A stretch of DNA of 64,000 nt from assembly GCA_036898135.1 (NCBI GenBank), contig CM072522.1, positions 10,129,186 to 10,193,185 of the forward strand, written 5' to 3'. The stretch comes from Oncomelania hupensis. Lineage: Eukaryota; Mollusca; Gastropoda; Littorinimorpha; Pomatiopsidae. Positions 54,301 through 64,000 of this stretch are shown piece after piece. Every line of letters starts with the position of its first letter. The first letter of the stretch is position 1. The notes beneath the pieces were generated by a model. It searched no databases, had not been told where the DNA came from, and was given only the letters and a program-made list of their open reading frames with translations. A program made the position numbers and the translations under genes.

Positions 54301-57300
54301 GACTGCTTCTTAAGATACAGAAACCAGATCGCATTCCCATATTCAAGATGTGGCCTTACATGCGATTTATACAGGCGGGTTAAGGTATCACTATCCAAGT
54401 AAGTAAAAGATCGGCGTATGATACCGAGCATTTTATTAGCCTTGGAAATTGCATTGTTTATGTTTTTAATAAAGTTCAGGTTCGTATCAAAAGTAACCCC
54501 CAAATCTTTTTCCTCACTATTATGGTCAGACTCACTCTGCCGTCACCTGTCGTCATCAAATAGTCATATCCAGGATTTTTCTTACCCATATGGAGTACAT
54601 TACATTTTGATGCATTAAAATGCAATTGACAGGTATCTGACCAAATCAGAAGACTATCTATATCTTTTTGTAATTTATCACACTTAGATGTCACATTATA
54701 TAGTTTAGTGTCATCTGCAAAAATGCTACAATTACTAGATACTTTGTCAGGTAAGTCGTTTATAAAAATTGTAAACAGATATACTGCCTTGCGGTATACA
54801 ACTCAGAACAGACGAAACTTTTAAAGGATGTTTCAGGTCTTAGATCATTTTCCATACATAGTAAACACTAATTTTACTTATCTTTTTGCTGCTGAAAAGG
54901 ACCAGGTTTGAAATGTTCTAAAACAACCTCTCTTCAAGTATTGAATTTAACCATTTTCCAATGTCAAATCGCTGCCTGGAAAAAAATAACTATTACGTAA
55001 TGGTGAGATATAGCAGAAATGTTTCTGAGAGTCAGTATGACATACATGTTTAACTAATAAAATACTGTCCATTGATTAATTAATCAAAAGTACTTACACA
55101 TAATTGATCTCTGCATCTTTAACTGTCCCCCTCTCTTCTTTAGGCACTTTGTCTAAGGGATCTTCGTCTTTCGAAGCACTGGAACGTAACTGGAAAGACA
55201 AAAAGGGTTTCTGCATTCATAACAACCCTCTTTCCTTGATGACCAATGACGAAATATAGTCTAGAAACTGTCAGCCACTCAATGTTTTCACCACTACCAT
55301 CATGATCATCATCATCAGCTCCAACGACATACCTGAATACTAAAACACAAGTGGCAGAAATCTTGACTTAAAAAAGGAAAAGCGATGAGGGATTTTTTTT
55401 TGTTACAGAGGAAGAACTTTTCTAATTTTCTAATTTTGCAGGCATAGCCTGCATTAAATTAAGAGCATGAAAATTCAGATTTTAAAGAATTAATTTTTAC
55501 AAAATCTATCATTAAAAAACTAAATCTTTTAATGTTTACTACACTTATTTCTTAATAAATAATGAACACCATGATAATGATGATGTAAGATGCATCTAAT
55601 CATTGCTATCAGCATGCTCAGGGCGAACAGAAAAGGGGAAAAAATACACTAAAGTCTTATGGCATCATTAAAATAACAGTGATGCTAATTCATGAATACT
55701 TTGTGAATGATAGTACAAGGAAAACTTTACAATAATGAGAAATAAATGGATGTACATAAACCAGACCTGCCTACCCCCCAAACATTTTTTGGTTACAATG
55801 AGAGCAAAAAATGAGTACAATCTGAAAAATTTGGTTACAATTACCCTCGTGTCAAAATCCACGCCATTTTCTTCAAATGTACTGCTTTAATGTAGCTTAA
55901 TAATATACAAAAACACCAAATGTTATTCTTTTTTTTATTAATTTATTAAAAAACACACACACAAAATGCACAGTTTCGGATTATCTTCACCAACGTTTTT
56001 GTATGCATGCTATCAACTCACGCTCGTATCTAGATTAAACAATTCAATACTGAAAACACAGCCTACTAACCTGTTTCGGGGAGAGGAAAAGGAGGGATAG
56101 AGAAGGTGGGCTGGTGGTGATTTGGGGAAGTCTTTTCTTTCTCTCTCTCTCTCTCTCTCTCAACATGCTTGTCAATCTGTCCCTATTTCTCTCTCTAAAC
56201 ATGCTTATCAATCTGTCTCTCTCTCACAACATGCCTTGCTCTCTCAATATATACAATTATTTCTCTCAAACCTGTCTCTAGTCTGTGTCGGCATCATCTT
56301 TGAGGCTATCTGCATAAGCAGATTTTAACTGAAATTCAGGTTTTGCTAACCATAGCTCGTTGAAGGAACAAACGCCCGGTGTGACATCCTCACAGTTCCT
56401 AGTATCTTAGCTGGGCTGGGAGCGAATGGGAGCATTCTGATTGGTCGACGCGTTACAAAATTCGACGCATGCGCACAGTGCTAACATAGTCTTCGTAAGG
56501 GTTAGGGTTAGGGTTTGGGTTAGAGTTAAGAGTTTAGGGTTAGGGTTTGGGTTAGGGTTAGGGTTAGGGTTATGACGCCTAAGAACTTCGTGAAAAAGCC
56601 GGCCCGACATGACCTAGCGCATGCGCAAATGCGCTCGGATAAACTAGGAGACCCGGAATTTGTCAACCTCAAACTTGCAGGAAGAAGAAATACGCGGTTG
56701 CCGGATGTTGAGCAAGAGGAAGCAACTGTCGATTTCAACTTTACTGGCGAGAAAACGAAAGTGCGATTGTACTCCGATTTTTCGTATAAATGGAAAAAAA
56801 TGCGTACAACCGTACAAAGCTTCAAATTTTCGTAAGATTGTACGAATATTTCGTACAGTAGTCAGGTCTGATAAACTAAAAGATTGCTAATTAAAAAAAA
56901 AAAAAGACAAAAACACCACAATGCAAATTTTCAATCAACGCACTTCGTCGGGCAAAAACGCACACAAAAAAAGCATTGTATGAGGGCGGATAAACCTTTT
57001 TGCTGCTTTGTTGCTTTATGTGTGTGTGTGTGTGTTTGATTTTCCCTTGCTTGTTGTTTTTGTCATGCAACATGGAAAAAAAAACAAGTTGCACTATTTA
57101 AATGGAATCAAAATGGTATTGAGATTTATAGTTACTTCTTTCATAACTGATATAAACAACAAAAAATTTTGTAATAGAGATATGTCGCTGCCTGGAAAAT
57201 ATTAACTGTTGTTAAATGTTACATAAGAATGACATATGGCATTATTTATGCATACTTGATTTATGTTTGTATGGTCAACAATATAACGATGAAGTTGACT

Positions 57301-57959
57301 TACTTTGATTATTTGCGGTGGACCTGCTGTTGCTGATGTACATACAATGTCACCATCCTCATCAACACCCACAAAACAGTTGTTGCAGCTGTTCATTGCC
57401 ATTTGACCCTGCAAAAATAAACACACTAATAAAAAAAATATAATTTAATAATACAAACTGGCAGATATTATTCCCTTATCCATAAAACAACAGCAACATA
57501 ACAATTAACAGTATAGAGAAGAGAGAACTACGAATCCCGTTACACAGCAAAGAGCCTATAGGTGGGATTACCTCCCTTCACTCAAAGCCCCACACACGAA
57601 CGATTGTGACAACCATAAACTGTATATGTAGCCAATACCAGTTCTGTAGGCTTGTGAAAATAATCCACATACTCCAAACTGTGCAATGGTAATTAATTTC
57701 ACTCAACTTAATATGATACACAGAGCTGCCAACCCCTACGGAACGTCCGTAGTTTCTCCGGAAAATGTTCTTTAATTCCGCAACTACGCCATTTCAAGAA
57801 ATACTACGAAGAAAAATTTCAAAGCATACCTATTTTTTTACAAGTATCGAAACAAAGCCGCGAGAGACGTAGGCCTACTAGGCTTTTGTCAATATCATAG
57901 ACTTTCGTATAGCGCTTTGCGTGTGCGCTATTTTTAGCTCAGCAGCCACTGCGCGGTAG

Positions 57960-58038
<79 letters not shown>

Positions 58039-60873
58039 ACAGTCCTTGCTACCAGGCAGATTTGCCAGTAGAGCTGCTACAGAGATGCAAGAGGGCAACT
58101 GTTTCTGCCCTAGCAGAAGAAAAGCCCTAACATGTCTATGCCTGTGAACCTATAACTGACAATGTTTTTTTTTGTTTTTTTTTTTTTTTTAAATATAAAT
58201 AGCAGCTTTAACAATTTGGTTTTAAACCAATGCAGTATCCATGCCATTAGTACATGTAGTGAGCCATTGGGTTAGCTTTTCCGAACAAAATGTTAAAACT
58301 GTTTTTTTTTTTTTCAGGAACATTTCTATCATTTTAAAAATAAATATTTGAAAGTTAATGCTTTTTGTGTTGGTGTTTGGTTTTTATTTAAGCTAATATC
58401 AACATTTTAAATAATGCTCATTTTATCATGTGAAAATTCTTGTTCATACATTTGCTACTGAAATTGAGCTGAAACTACTGATATTTTTCTTTGTTTGCTA
58501 CTGAAATTCTTTTTAGGGGTTGGCAGCTTTGGATACAAGAAAACTAAAATAATCATTTAAGTTCAGCCAGAAAAAATACAGCAAGGAAACTGCAGCTGAA
58601 CTGTGAAAATACATAATTAATATATATCATAAAAAAACACTTTTTTTTAAAGTCTTGCGACTTTTGGTGTGTATTGTTGCTGAGAATTAAATAAATAAAT
58701 AAAGCTTCAAAATATTAAAATGAAAATCAAATCAAAATTATAAGAATAAGTGTGAATGCGTATAATGCCATTTCTACAACAGCAACAGCATTAACAAAAA
58801 ATGTATGGTTGCCATTTCTGCACACACACACACAAAAGTATAAATACCATTTCTGAAAAAAAAAATTAATACAATGCTTCTAAGACATATTTAACAAATC
58901 TGCTGACCTCCGAAAACACAAGTTCAAATTTATTTCTGAAAAGAAGTCTCTTATTCCATTAAAAAAAAACAATGTGTTTAGACTTGTAAATCATTGAGAA
59001 AAAAAATTGTACTGACCTCTTGAAACACAGGTTCAAACTGTTCCCTGTTGCTGATGGCTTCTGACCGTCCCACCACTCGACGCCCCATGTCAACACAGAG
59101 GTTTTTGCCATAACCAGACTTGAATGCAATCTTATTATCAGTCAGCTTCAGCACTGTAAACACTTCTGTGGGATCTGGAGCTTCTCCTGGTATTAGGATA
59201 AAACTTCGGACATCAGAATTTATAATGTATAAAATTAAAAATGGAAAGAATAAAGTTGCTGATGTTGACTCCTTGAATAATGTACTTTCCCCAAGATCTT
59301 TCAGCATGGTCAATGTGCTTAGAGCAACAAGAAAAACAACAGGCAACAATATGGCAAGCCATTTCAATGTATTTCCAGACAACCACACACATTTACAACT
59401 CATGTTGAGTTGTGGTCTGTTCTGTGCACAAGCATGCACACACCCACAAAACAACAGCCCACCCACATCAAAGACGCTTGATTGATCTCTGACCCTCAGT
59501 TTGAGCGAGTCAAAGGGGATGTTGACTCTAGTGGAAACTGGCTTATTAAATGCATGTTGAATTGACACTGACAACATAATAAGGTCCCATTACAGGCATA
59601 GGAAAGGATAGGATTACATTTACAGGGACACTATAATTATTCCAAACCTTCTGATCGCTGTGGTCCAAGTGCCAGCAGACCATTGTCCAGAGCCATCATG
59701 TACGTACTGTTACCAATCTCAAATGCCACGTTGCCGTTGATGTCATCAATTGACTTGACTTCCCACCAGCCACCTGAAGAGCAATTACAACTGACATTGA
59801 CAATAACTTAAGTACATCACTCACAAGTAAGTTACTAATGAGTAATGTAGCTGAGCAGAGTATTTGACTGTACAGTTCAGGTTGGGTTTCATTCTTATGG
59901 GAAGTGACTGACTTTGGAAGTCGAATACTCTGCTTGATTACCAACAACATTATTTGCTATAGCAAAATTACTTTAATAATAATAATAATAATAATAATAA
60001 TGAATGCTGTATAATTATATGCTCTTTCCTTTTAAATGAATTAAAGTGCAGCTATCTGTTACCAACATGTATACACTCTCATATGTTACATACACAACAA
60101 ACACGCAATGACCTGAAACGTCTCATAACCACATTAAATATTTTGACCTTGGCGGGGATTGATCCCATGCCCTTTCATTCGGCACTGGAAACTTCAGCAG
60201 AATTTATATGTATAGACTAGCGCGAGATTAGAAAATTGTATAATTTCTAAGCAAGTCCATAGTTAAATTAAAATAAATTCAGCAAAACACTCAAAGTGCT
60301 GAACATATTTACAAAGGTAGCACACAACATGTCAAATAAAGTAAAACAATGGACCACATTTCTTTATTTTCTACCATGTTCCTGAGTGTCCTGTTTGTTA
60401 TGTGATGTGTTGCTGGACGACTCGCCCAGGCTGCTCTCTTCATGTTTCCTCTTCTTGTGTTTGTGTTTCTTTAGCCTGAAAAGTTAAATAATCACATACA
60501 TTATGTTTTGTTTAGATTCATATTTTAAACATGTCTACAGCAAAATATTTATTCTTCAAATCATCTTTATTACATACTTTTTAATTTTATGAAATTGTCA
60601 ATCAAATGGAGAGCAGCTTGGATTTGACGTAACAGGTCTTTTTCTCCAAAAGTCTTATGACAAGTTATCAGTTATTCAGTTCGTATAATAATAACTAAAT
60701 AACCATGCAGCTGTTCGTATATTTGTTTTTAGTGTACAGGAGCCTAACAGGTTATTCTAACCCATAATCAAAAAACAGGCTAATCTAAATTCTAACCCAG
60801 AATCAAACAGAAAAGTAGGACAACTCTTCAATTTGAAACCAAAGACTCACTTTTTGTCTTCATCTTCATCCAT
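51292..60873 (-). CDS. FRG1: FRG1 protein, complete, eight exons, 254 residues
   Basis: FRG1 is a conserved nuclear/nucleolar protein linked to RNA processing (spliceosome C complex) and actin bundling, with a fascin-like beta-trefoil domain. Exons on the - strand: 60851-60873, 60375-60475, 59648-59773, 59017-59186, 57304-57408, 55098-55189, 53334-53444, 51292-51328. All have GT/AG ends and consistent phases, totalling 765 nt. Residues 7-21 form a basic nuclear signal ([15 protein letters not shown]). Family hallmarks: [107 protein letters not shown]-stop. Length matches the roughly 258-residue vertebrate protein. The start ATG at 60871-60873 has an in-frame TGA 12 bases upstream. The N-terminal VKSTKLVLKG-type segment of vertebrate FRG1 is not present. 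Confidence 0.95.
51354..51623 (+). pseudogene. RTE-like retrotransposon 3' fragment, copy 3, in FRG1 intron 7
   Basis: Opposite in strand to FRG1. [20 protein letters not shown] to [12 protein letters not shown] and stop, then a GGATA tail of about three units. Almost identical to the end of the 43803-45052 element, with an open frame throughout. Confidence 0.9.
51870..52780 (-). repeat. Dispersed AGGTCA-rich repeat, copy in FRG1 intron 7
   Basis: Reverse-orientation homologue of 32815-33740. TGACCTTGACC and TGACCTTG motifs near 52013, 52240, 52400 and 52552. Confidence 0.85.
53334..53444 (-). CDS. FRG1: FRG1 exon 7
   Basis: Acceptor TGTGGATAG, donor AG|GTATGG. Encodes [19 protein letters not shown] and [16 protein letters not shown]. 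Confidence 0.95.
53760..54840 (-). pseudogene. Non-LTR retrotransposon reverse transcriptase fragment in FRG1 intron 6
   Basis: On the - strand from about 54820: VLSCIPQGS (an SGIPQGS-like motif), [25 protein letters not shown] (catalytic FADD), [20 protein letters not shown], a frame slip near 54510, [73 protein letters not shown], then another slip near 54040 and a short C-terminal piece. Jockey/CR1-type C-terminal half. Not functional. Confidence 0.88.
55098..55189 (-). CDS. FRG1: FRG1 exon 6
   Basis: Acceptor TTTCCAG, donor GT|GTAAGT. Encodes [20 protein letters not shown] and [11 protein letters not shown]. Confidence 0.94.
55763..56870 (-). mobile_element. TIR element E, 1,108 bp, 6-bp target duplication, in FRG1 intron 5
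   Basis: Starts CAGACCTGCCTAC and ends GTAGTCAGGTCTG (inverted, with one extra/changed base). ATAAAC flanks both sides (55757-55762, 56871-56876). The right sub-terminal part has TACGAA/TTCGTA motifs like those of element D. It contains CT repeats and a TTAGGG tract. No transposase recognised. Confidence 0.9.
56497..56572 (+). repeat. Interstitial telomere-like (TTAGGG)n tract
   Basis: About 12 units of TTAGGG with variants (GTTTGG, GTTAGA, GTTAAGAG), inside element E. Confidence 0.93.
57304..57408 (-). CDS. FRG1: FRG1 exon 5
   Basis: Acceptor TTTTGCAG, donor AAA|GTAAGT. Encodes [20 protein letters not shown] to GPPQIIK. Confidence 0.94.
57721..58531 (+). mobile_element. TIR element C, 811 bp, 6-bp target duplication, in FRG1 intron 4
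   Basis: Starts CAGAGCTGCCAACCCC and ends GGGGTTGGCAGCTTTG (one mismatch). GATACA flanks both sides (57715-57720, 58532-58537). Left sub-terminal ACGGAACGTCCGTAG palindrome. Contains a (GA)n array at 57962-58036. No open transposase. Confidence 0.92.
59017..59186 (-). CDS. FRG1: FRG1 exon 4
   Basis: Acceptor ATACCAG, donor GAG|GTCAGT. Encodes [17 protein letters not shown] and [20 protein letters not shown] to PVFQE, the core of the fold. Confidence 0.95.
59648..59773 (-). CDS. FRG1: FRG1 exon 3
   Basis: Acceptor CTCTTCAG, donor G|GTTTGG (weak). Encodes [20 protein letters not shown] to LGPQRSEG, the start of the beta-trefoil. Confidence 0.93.
60375..60475 (-). CDS. FRG1: FRG1 exon 2
   Basis: Acceptor CTTTTCAG, donor G|GTAGAA. 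Basic nuclear signal followed by a Ser/Asn/Gln-rich linker ([17 protein letters not shown]). Confidence 0.88.
60851..60873 (-). CDS. FRG1: FRG1 exon 1
   Basis: Encodes MDEDEDKK up to phase 2, donor AA|GTGAGT. The upstream in-frame TGA makes this ATG the first possible start in the exon. Confidence 0.8.
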
Positions 60874-61130
60874 TAGACGGCCTCAATCATCAGGTTGATT
60901 ACTCTGCCGTACTGAACGGGGTTTGCGTGGGGAAAAGAAAAAAAAAATTGATAGGAAGTGACAGACCTAAGACAGATGAGAATGAAATCTGCACTAAAAG
61001 GACACCTACTCTAAGTGGGTTTTACTTGCAGGGTACTACTTTTCCCTCTTCGTTCCAGGGAGCTAGCAAGTCCCAGTATGTCCTAACACAAAACTGGTCC
61101 CCCCCCCCCCCAAAAAAAAAAAAAATGGGG
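60874..61130 (-). other. 5' flank of FRG1
   Basis: Contains the 5' UTR of FRG1 and probably its promoter, but no TATA box or initiator that I would defend. A C/A run occurs near 61100-61125. Confidence 0.4.
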
Positions 61131-61159
61131 GAAAGAGATGGGTACAATCTGAGCCTACC

Positions 61160-61465
61160 TACTCTATTTAACCTCTGGAAAACTATTTATAGTTGTGGCA
61201 CTCGTGGCTTAAAGGAGTCAAGAGTATCAGCTGTCACTGTTGTTTTGGGCAGCTCGTTCCAGTCCTTGATGGTGTTGGGAAGGAAAGAGAACTGGCGGTA
61301 TTTGGTTCTACATTGAATTTGGGTGAGCTGTTGGGGGTGGCTTCTTCGCTGACGTGGAGGGGCTGGGACTAATTTGCTGGTGTCGACGACTGCCTCGTTG
61401 TTGAGTATCTTACGTAGCTTTACTGACAGCAACGACTGCAACACCATCAACGACAACCGCAACAT
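61160..61465 (-). pseudogene. Non-LTR retrotransposon C-terminal fragment (61.2 kb)
   Basis: LVPAPPRQRRSHPQQLTQIQ, CRTKYRQFSFLPNTIKDWNE, LPKTTVTADTLDSF, then stop. It is a diverged relative of the end of the 61837-62694 protein (RQRRGHDQQ, CRTQYRASSFTPRTVKDWNS). Truncated after about 90 residues. Confidence 0.82.
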
Positions 61466-61800
61466 CTACTGCGGAACTTACAAGCGCAAAAGTATGTATA
61501 GTATGTAATTGAGGCGAGGCCTACGGACTTCGCAGCCTGTGGACACGGCACACAGAATAACACTTCTTGGCCGTCCTCGTTCACTTCAAGGCCATGCCAT
61601 GGAAATGTCTTGTCTTGTCTTTCCTTGAGCGCCCACAATCATAATATTGATCTCGTGGCACTTATTGGGTGTACGCACATGCGCGAGGCCGAATCGCAAG
61701 AAGATAAAGTTCATAGTATGGAGTAGACAATACGGGGGATGTGAGGGGTAGTGGGACGAAGTAGGATGTTGGAGATTGAGGTGGTGGTGGTGGGGGCGAA

Positions 61801-61821
61801 GGGGGGGGGGGGGGGGGGGGC
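61801..61821 (+). repeat. G run of about 20
   Basis: Pure G tract between two retrotransposon fragments; a likely sequencing weak point. Confidence 0.85.
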
Positions 61822-61836
61822 TAGTGGTCTGGAGTA

Positions 61837-62670
61837 CTAGTGTGGCCTGGAAGAGGCCCTGGACACGAATGTGTCCAACGTCTTGGCCTCAACCACGTAC
61901 TGGGGGAGTGAATTCCAATCCTTCACAGTTCTTGGAGTGAAGGAGCTTGCTCTGTACTGAGTACGGCAGTTGAGCAAACTGTGCTGCTGGTCGTGACCTC
62001 GTCGCTGTCGGCTTGGTAGAGGAACCAACTTGCCTTTGATGATAGGGCAGTGTACCATGCTGTGGTGAATCTTAAACAGCATGGCTAGGCGAGCGGTCTG
62101 TCTTCGCTGCTCCAGCGACGGCCATCCTAGGGCGTCCAGCATTTGGCTGACACTGGACGTATTGTGGTAGCGGTTCAAGACAAACCGTGCGGCACGGCGC
62201 TGGACAGCTTCCAGCCTGTCGATGGACTTCTGCGTGTGTGGGTCCCATACTGAAGACGCGTACTCCAGCACAGGCCTCACAAAGGCCTTGTATGCTCTCT
62301 CCTTGATGTTACTGGAGCTGATTTTCAGGTTTCTACGCAGGAACCCAAGGGTCCTACTGGCCTTGCTGATGATGGTATCGATATGCTCCTCCCAGCTCAC
62401 TTCCCGCCTGATGGTGACCCCCAGGTACTTTGCCGAGGCAACGGTCTCTAGGGTGTGGCCGTGCAGCTGATAAGATGAGGCCAGGGGATGTCGGCTTCTG
62501 GTGACTGGTAGTGTGCAGCATTTGGCAGGGTGGAACTCCATGTCCCAGCTCTTCTCCCACAGCTCGAGGCGTTGGAGGTCTTGCTGTAGCTGGGCCTGGT
62601 CTGTGCCACTCGTTACAACCTGTAGACTGCTGTGTCGTCCGCAAATAGTCTTGTTAGTGCGGACAGCATC
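61837..62670 (-). pseudogene. Non-LTR retrotransposon reverse transcriptase fragment (62 kb)
   Basis: On the - strand: RLFADDTAVYR (catalytic FADD), a frameshift near 62605, VTSGTDQAQLQQDLQRLELW, MEFHPAKCCTLPVTRSR, AKYLGVTIRREVSWEEHID, RTLGFLRRNL, FVRPVLEYASSVWDPH, RLEAVQRRAARFVLNRY, RRQTARLAMLFKIHH, then the C-terminal VKDWNSLP region and stop. Jockey/CR1-type, 5'-truncated just before the FADD motif. Confidence 0.9.
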
Positions 62671-62699
62671 TCCGGTCTCCATCTGTTTTTCCACCCTTC

Positions 62700-63240
62700 A
62701 TTGTAGTTCCTTGATCTTTTTTCCTCTTCATACTTCTTTTTTCTCTCTTTTTCTTGTTCTTTCCTTTTGTCGACGTTTTCTTCTGGCGTCTTTCGCTTCC
62801 CCAAAATTGGAAAATACGCCATCGCCGACTGTTTTAGCAACTGTATGGCGACGATATGTAGCCATACTTTCGTACTTGCAAAGATGGACATTTTGCGCTT
62901 ATGTTGTGCCATAACCTTTTGTTTATTATATTAAAAAGATATTGAAGTGTATATTAAACTTTTGAGTGCAAAATTAAAGGGTTTTCGCTTCTTTTCTCTG
63001 TTGTTTTTTTTTCTGTCCAAATTTAGGGCACAGGTGTGGGTTGTTTCCCTTGGCCCAAATACGAAACTGCCGAGTAGACCTAGCTGTAGCAGACGAATTA
63101 TTTTGCGGGCCAAGCGGGCCCTTCGTTTTTCAACTTTCCGAGCCCGAAATCAACTTTGCGGTTTTTTGGCCCCGGGCCCCGCTAATTTCGAGCCCTGTTA
63201 TGTCATTCTTGCCTTTAAGAGTGAATTTACTACCTTTCAC
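62700..63240. other. Unassigned flank with one possible transposon end
   Basis: A T-rich stretch, then 63020-63205. On the - strand the latter starts CAGGGCTCGAAATTAGCGG with CCGGGGCC, which looks like the end of a TIR element of the CAG-starting kind. No partner end was found in the window. Confidence 0.4.
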
Positions 63241-63284
63241 AAATGAGTAGGAATCAGCCATTACAATGAATTGTCTGTACTTTC

Positions 63285-63440
63285 CTTATCTTAGTAGTAG
63301 TAGTACTAGTAGTAGTAGTAGTAGGACTAGCGAAAAACGATGCTTAACGTCCTATTGCATGAGCGTTAAGGACAATAAAATTGGGCTAAAAAGCCCTCAT
63401 CATACATATTTACCAGACCATTTGGTCTGGCTCACTGTTG
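63285..63440. repeat. (TAG)n tract and dispersed-repeat boxes
   Basis: TAGTAGTAG arrays, then TTAACGTCCTATTGCATGAGC and CCAGACCATTTGGTCTGG, a short palindrome. Confidence 0.6.
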
Positions 63441-63545
63441 TAGTAGGACTAGAATAGGCCGTGAAGCCTTTATACGTCCCATCGTAGTTATCATTTGATA
63501 TCGATTACAGGTCAGGTTTTTAAGCATGTAATAAATTTACCTAAA

Positions 63546-64000
63546 TTATTCATCAAAGCTTCTAAATAATACTTCAAATTTTGGTAGTTTATCTATTTGA
63601 TTTTTGAATGAATTAGTACTATTAAGGTATTTTAGATTAGTAGGAAGATTGTTCCAAAGATTTGCAACTCTGTTACTAAAAACATTTTTCCGAAGGTTAG
63701 TTCTTGCATACTGGATAAAAATTTTGCCCTCACTAAGTCGTGTTATATTACAATCAGGTGATGCAAAGAAATAGTTCCATGAGAGGTCATTTATATGGTT
63801 AAATATTTTATAAGCTTCAATTAAATCTCCTCTTAAACGTCTTCCCTTGAGAGAATGTAAGTTTAAATATAATAACCTTTCACAGTATGATAACCCTTTA
63901 CATTCAGTTAGAATCTTTGTAGCTCTTCTCTGCACCTTTTCTATAGCTACTGACTGCCTCTTTAATAGTGGTGACCAAATAATATTCCCATACTCTAAAT
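63546..64000 (-). pseudogene. Non-LTR retrotransposon reverse transcriptase fragment running off the window
   Basis: On the - strand from 64000: [74 protein letters not shown], then NVFSNRVANLWNNLP and a stop at 63546. Same general type as the 54-kb fragment but a different family. The frame is open over the visible 150 residues; the rest lies beyond the window. Confidence 0.9.

Noticed and set aside
56572..56835. 87-residue frame in element E
   Set aside because: It runs through the sub-terminal region of the TIR element and has no domain.

Overview
The window is animal nuclear DNA: spliced genes with long introns, very high microsatellite and minisatellite content, tRNA-derived SINEs, 5'-truncated non-LTR retrotransposons, short terminal-inverted-repeat (TIR) DNA elements and a short TTAGGG tract. 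The mix suggests a lophotrochozoan, most likely a mollusc (perhaps a gastropod). That is inference; no diagnostic marker gene is present.

Two protein genes are well supported, and they converge tail to tail. On the + strand, from before base 571 to 30637, lies a BNIP2/PRUNE2-family gene (BCH domain). Fifteen phase-consistent exons give about 1,382 residues of an N-terminally incomplete protein: a long acidic, low-complexity region with a four-fold internal repeat, a BNIP2-like segment with a W-acidic motif, then a complete BCH domain. An extra exon at 28053 can supply a different C-terminus. On the - strand, 60873 down to 51292, lies a complete eight-exon FRG1 gene of 254 residues (nuclear RNA-biogenesis and actin-bundling family).

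The 20 kb between them (30.6-51.2 kb) has no gene I can support. It holds minisatellites, SINEs, an RTE-like reverse transcriptase fragment and a TIR element. The introns of both genes are full of mobile DNA. The region beyond FRG1 (61-64 kb) holds the C-terminal halves of three reverse transcriptases, all on the - strand.

The most notable structure is a set of short elements that start with CAG and end with CTG or a close variant. Five are flanked by perfect 6-bp target duplications and a sixth by 5 bp. The sixth keeps a zinc-finger-like coding remnant, and its pre-insertion site is visible in a paralogous repeat in this same window. Other points of interest are a SINE whose tRNA-like head runs into a 5S rRNA-like segment, a perfect 44-bp-arm hairpin, a 716-bp uninterrupted CTA array between duplicated SINE-bearing units, a dispersed repeat rich in nuclear-receptor half-sites, and a retroelement inserted within 25 bases of an FRG1 splice acceptor.
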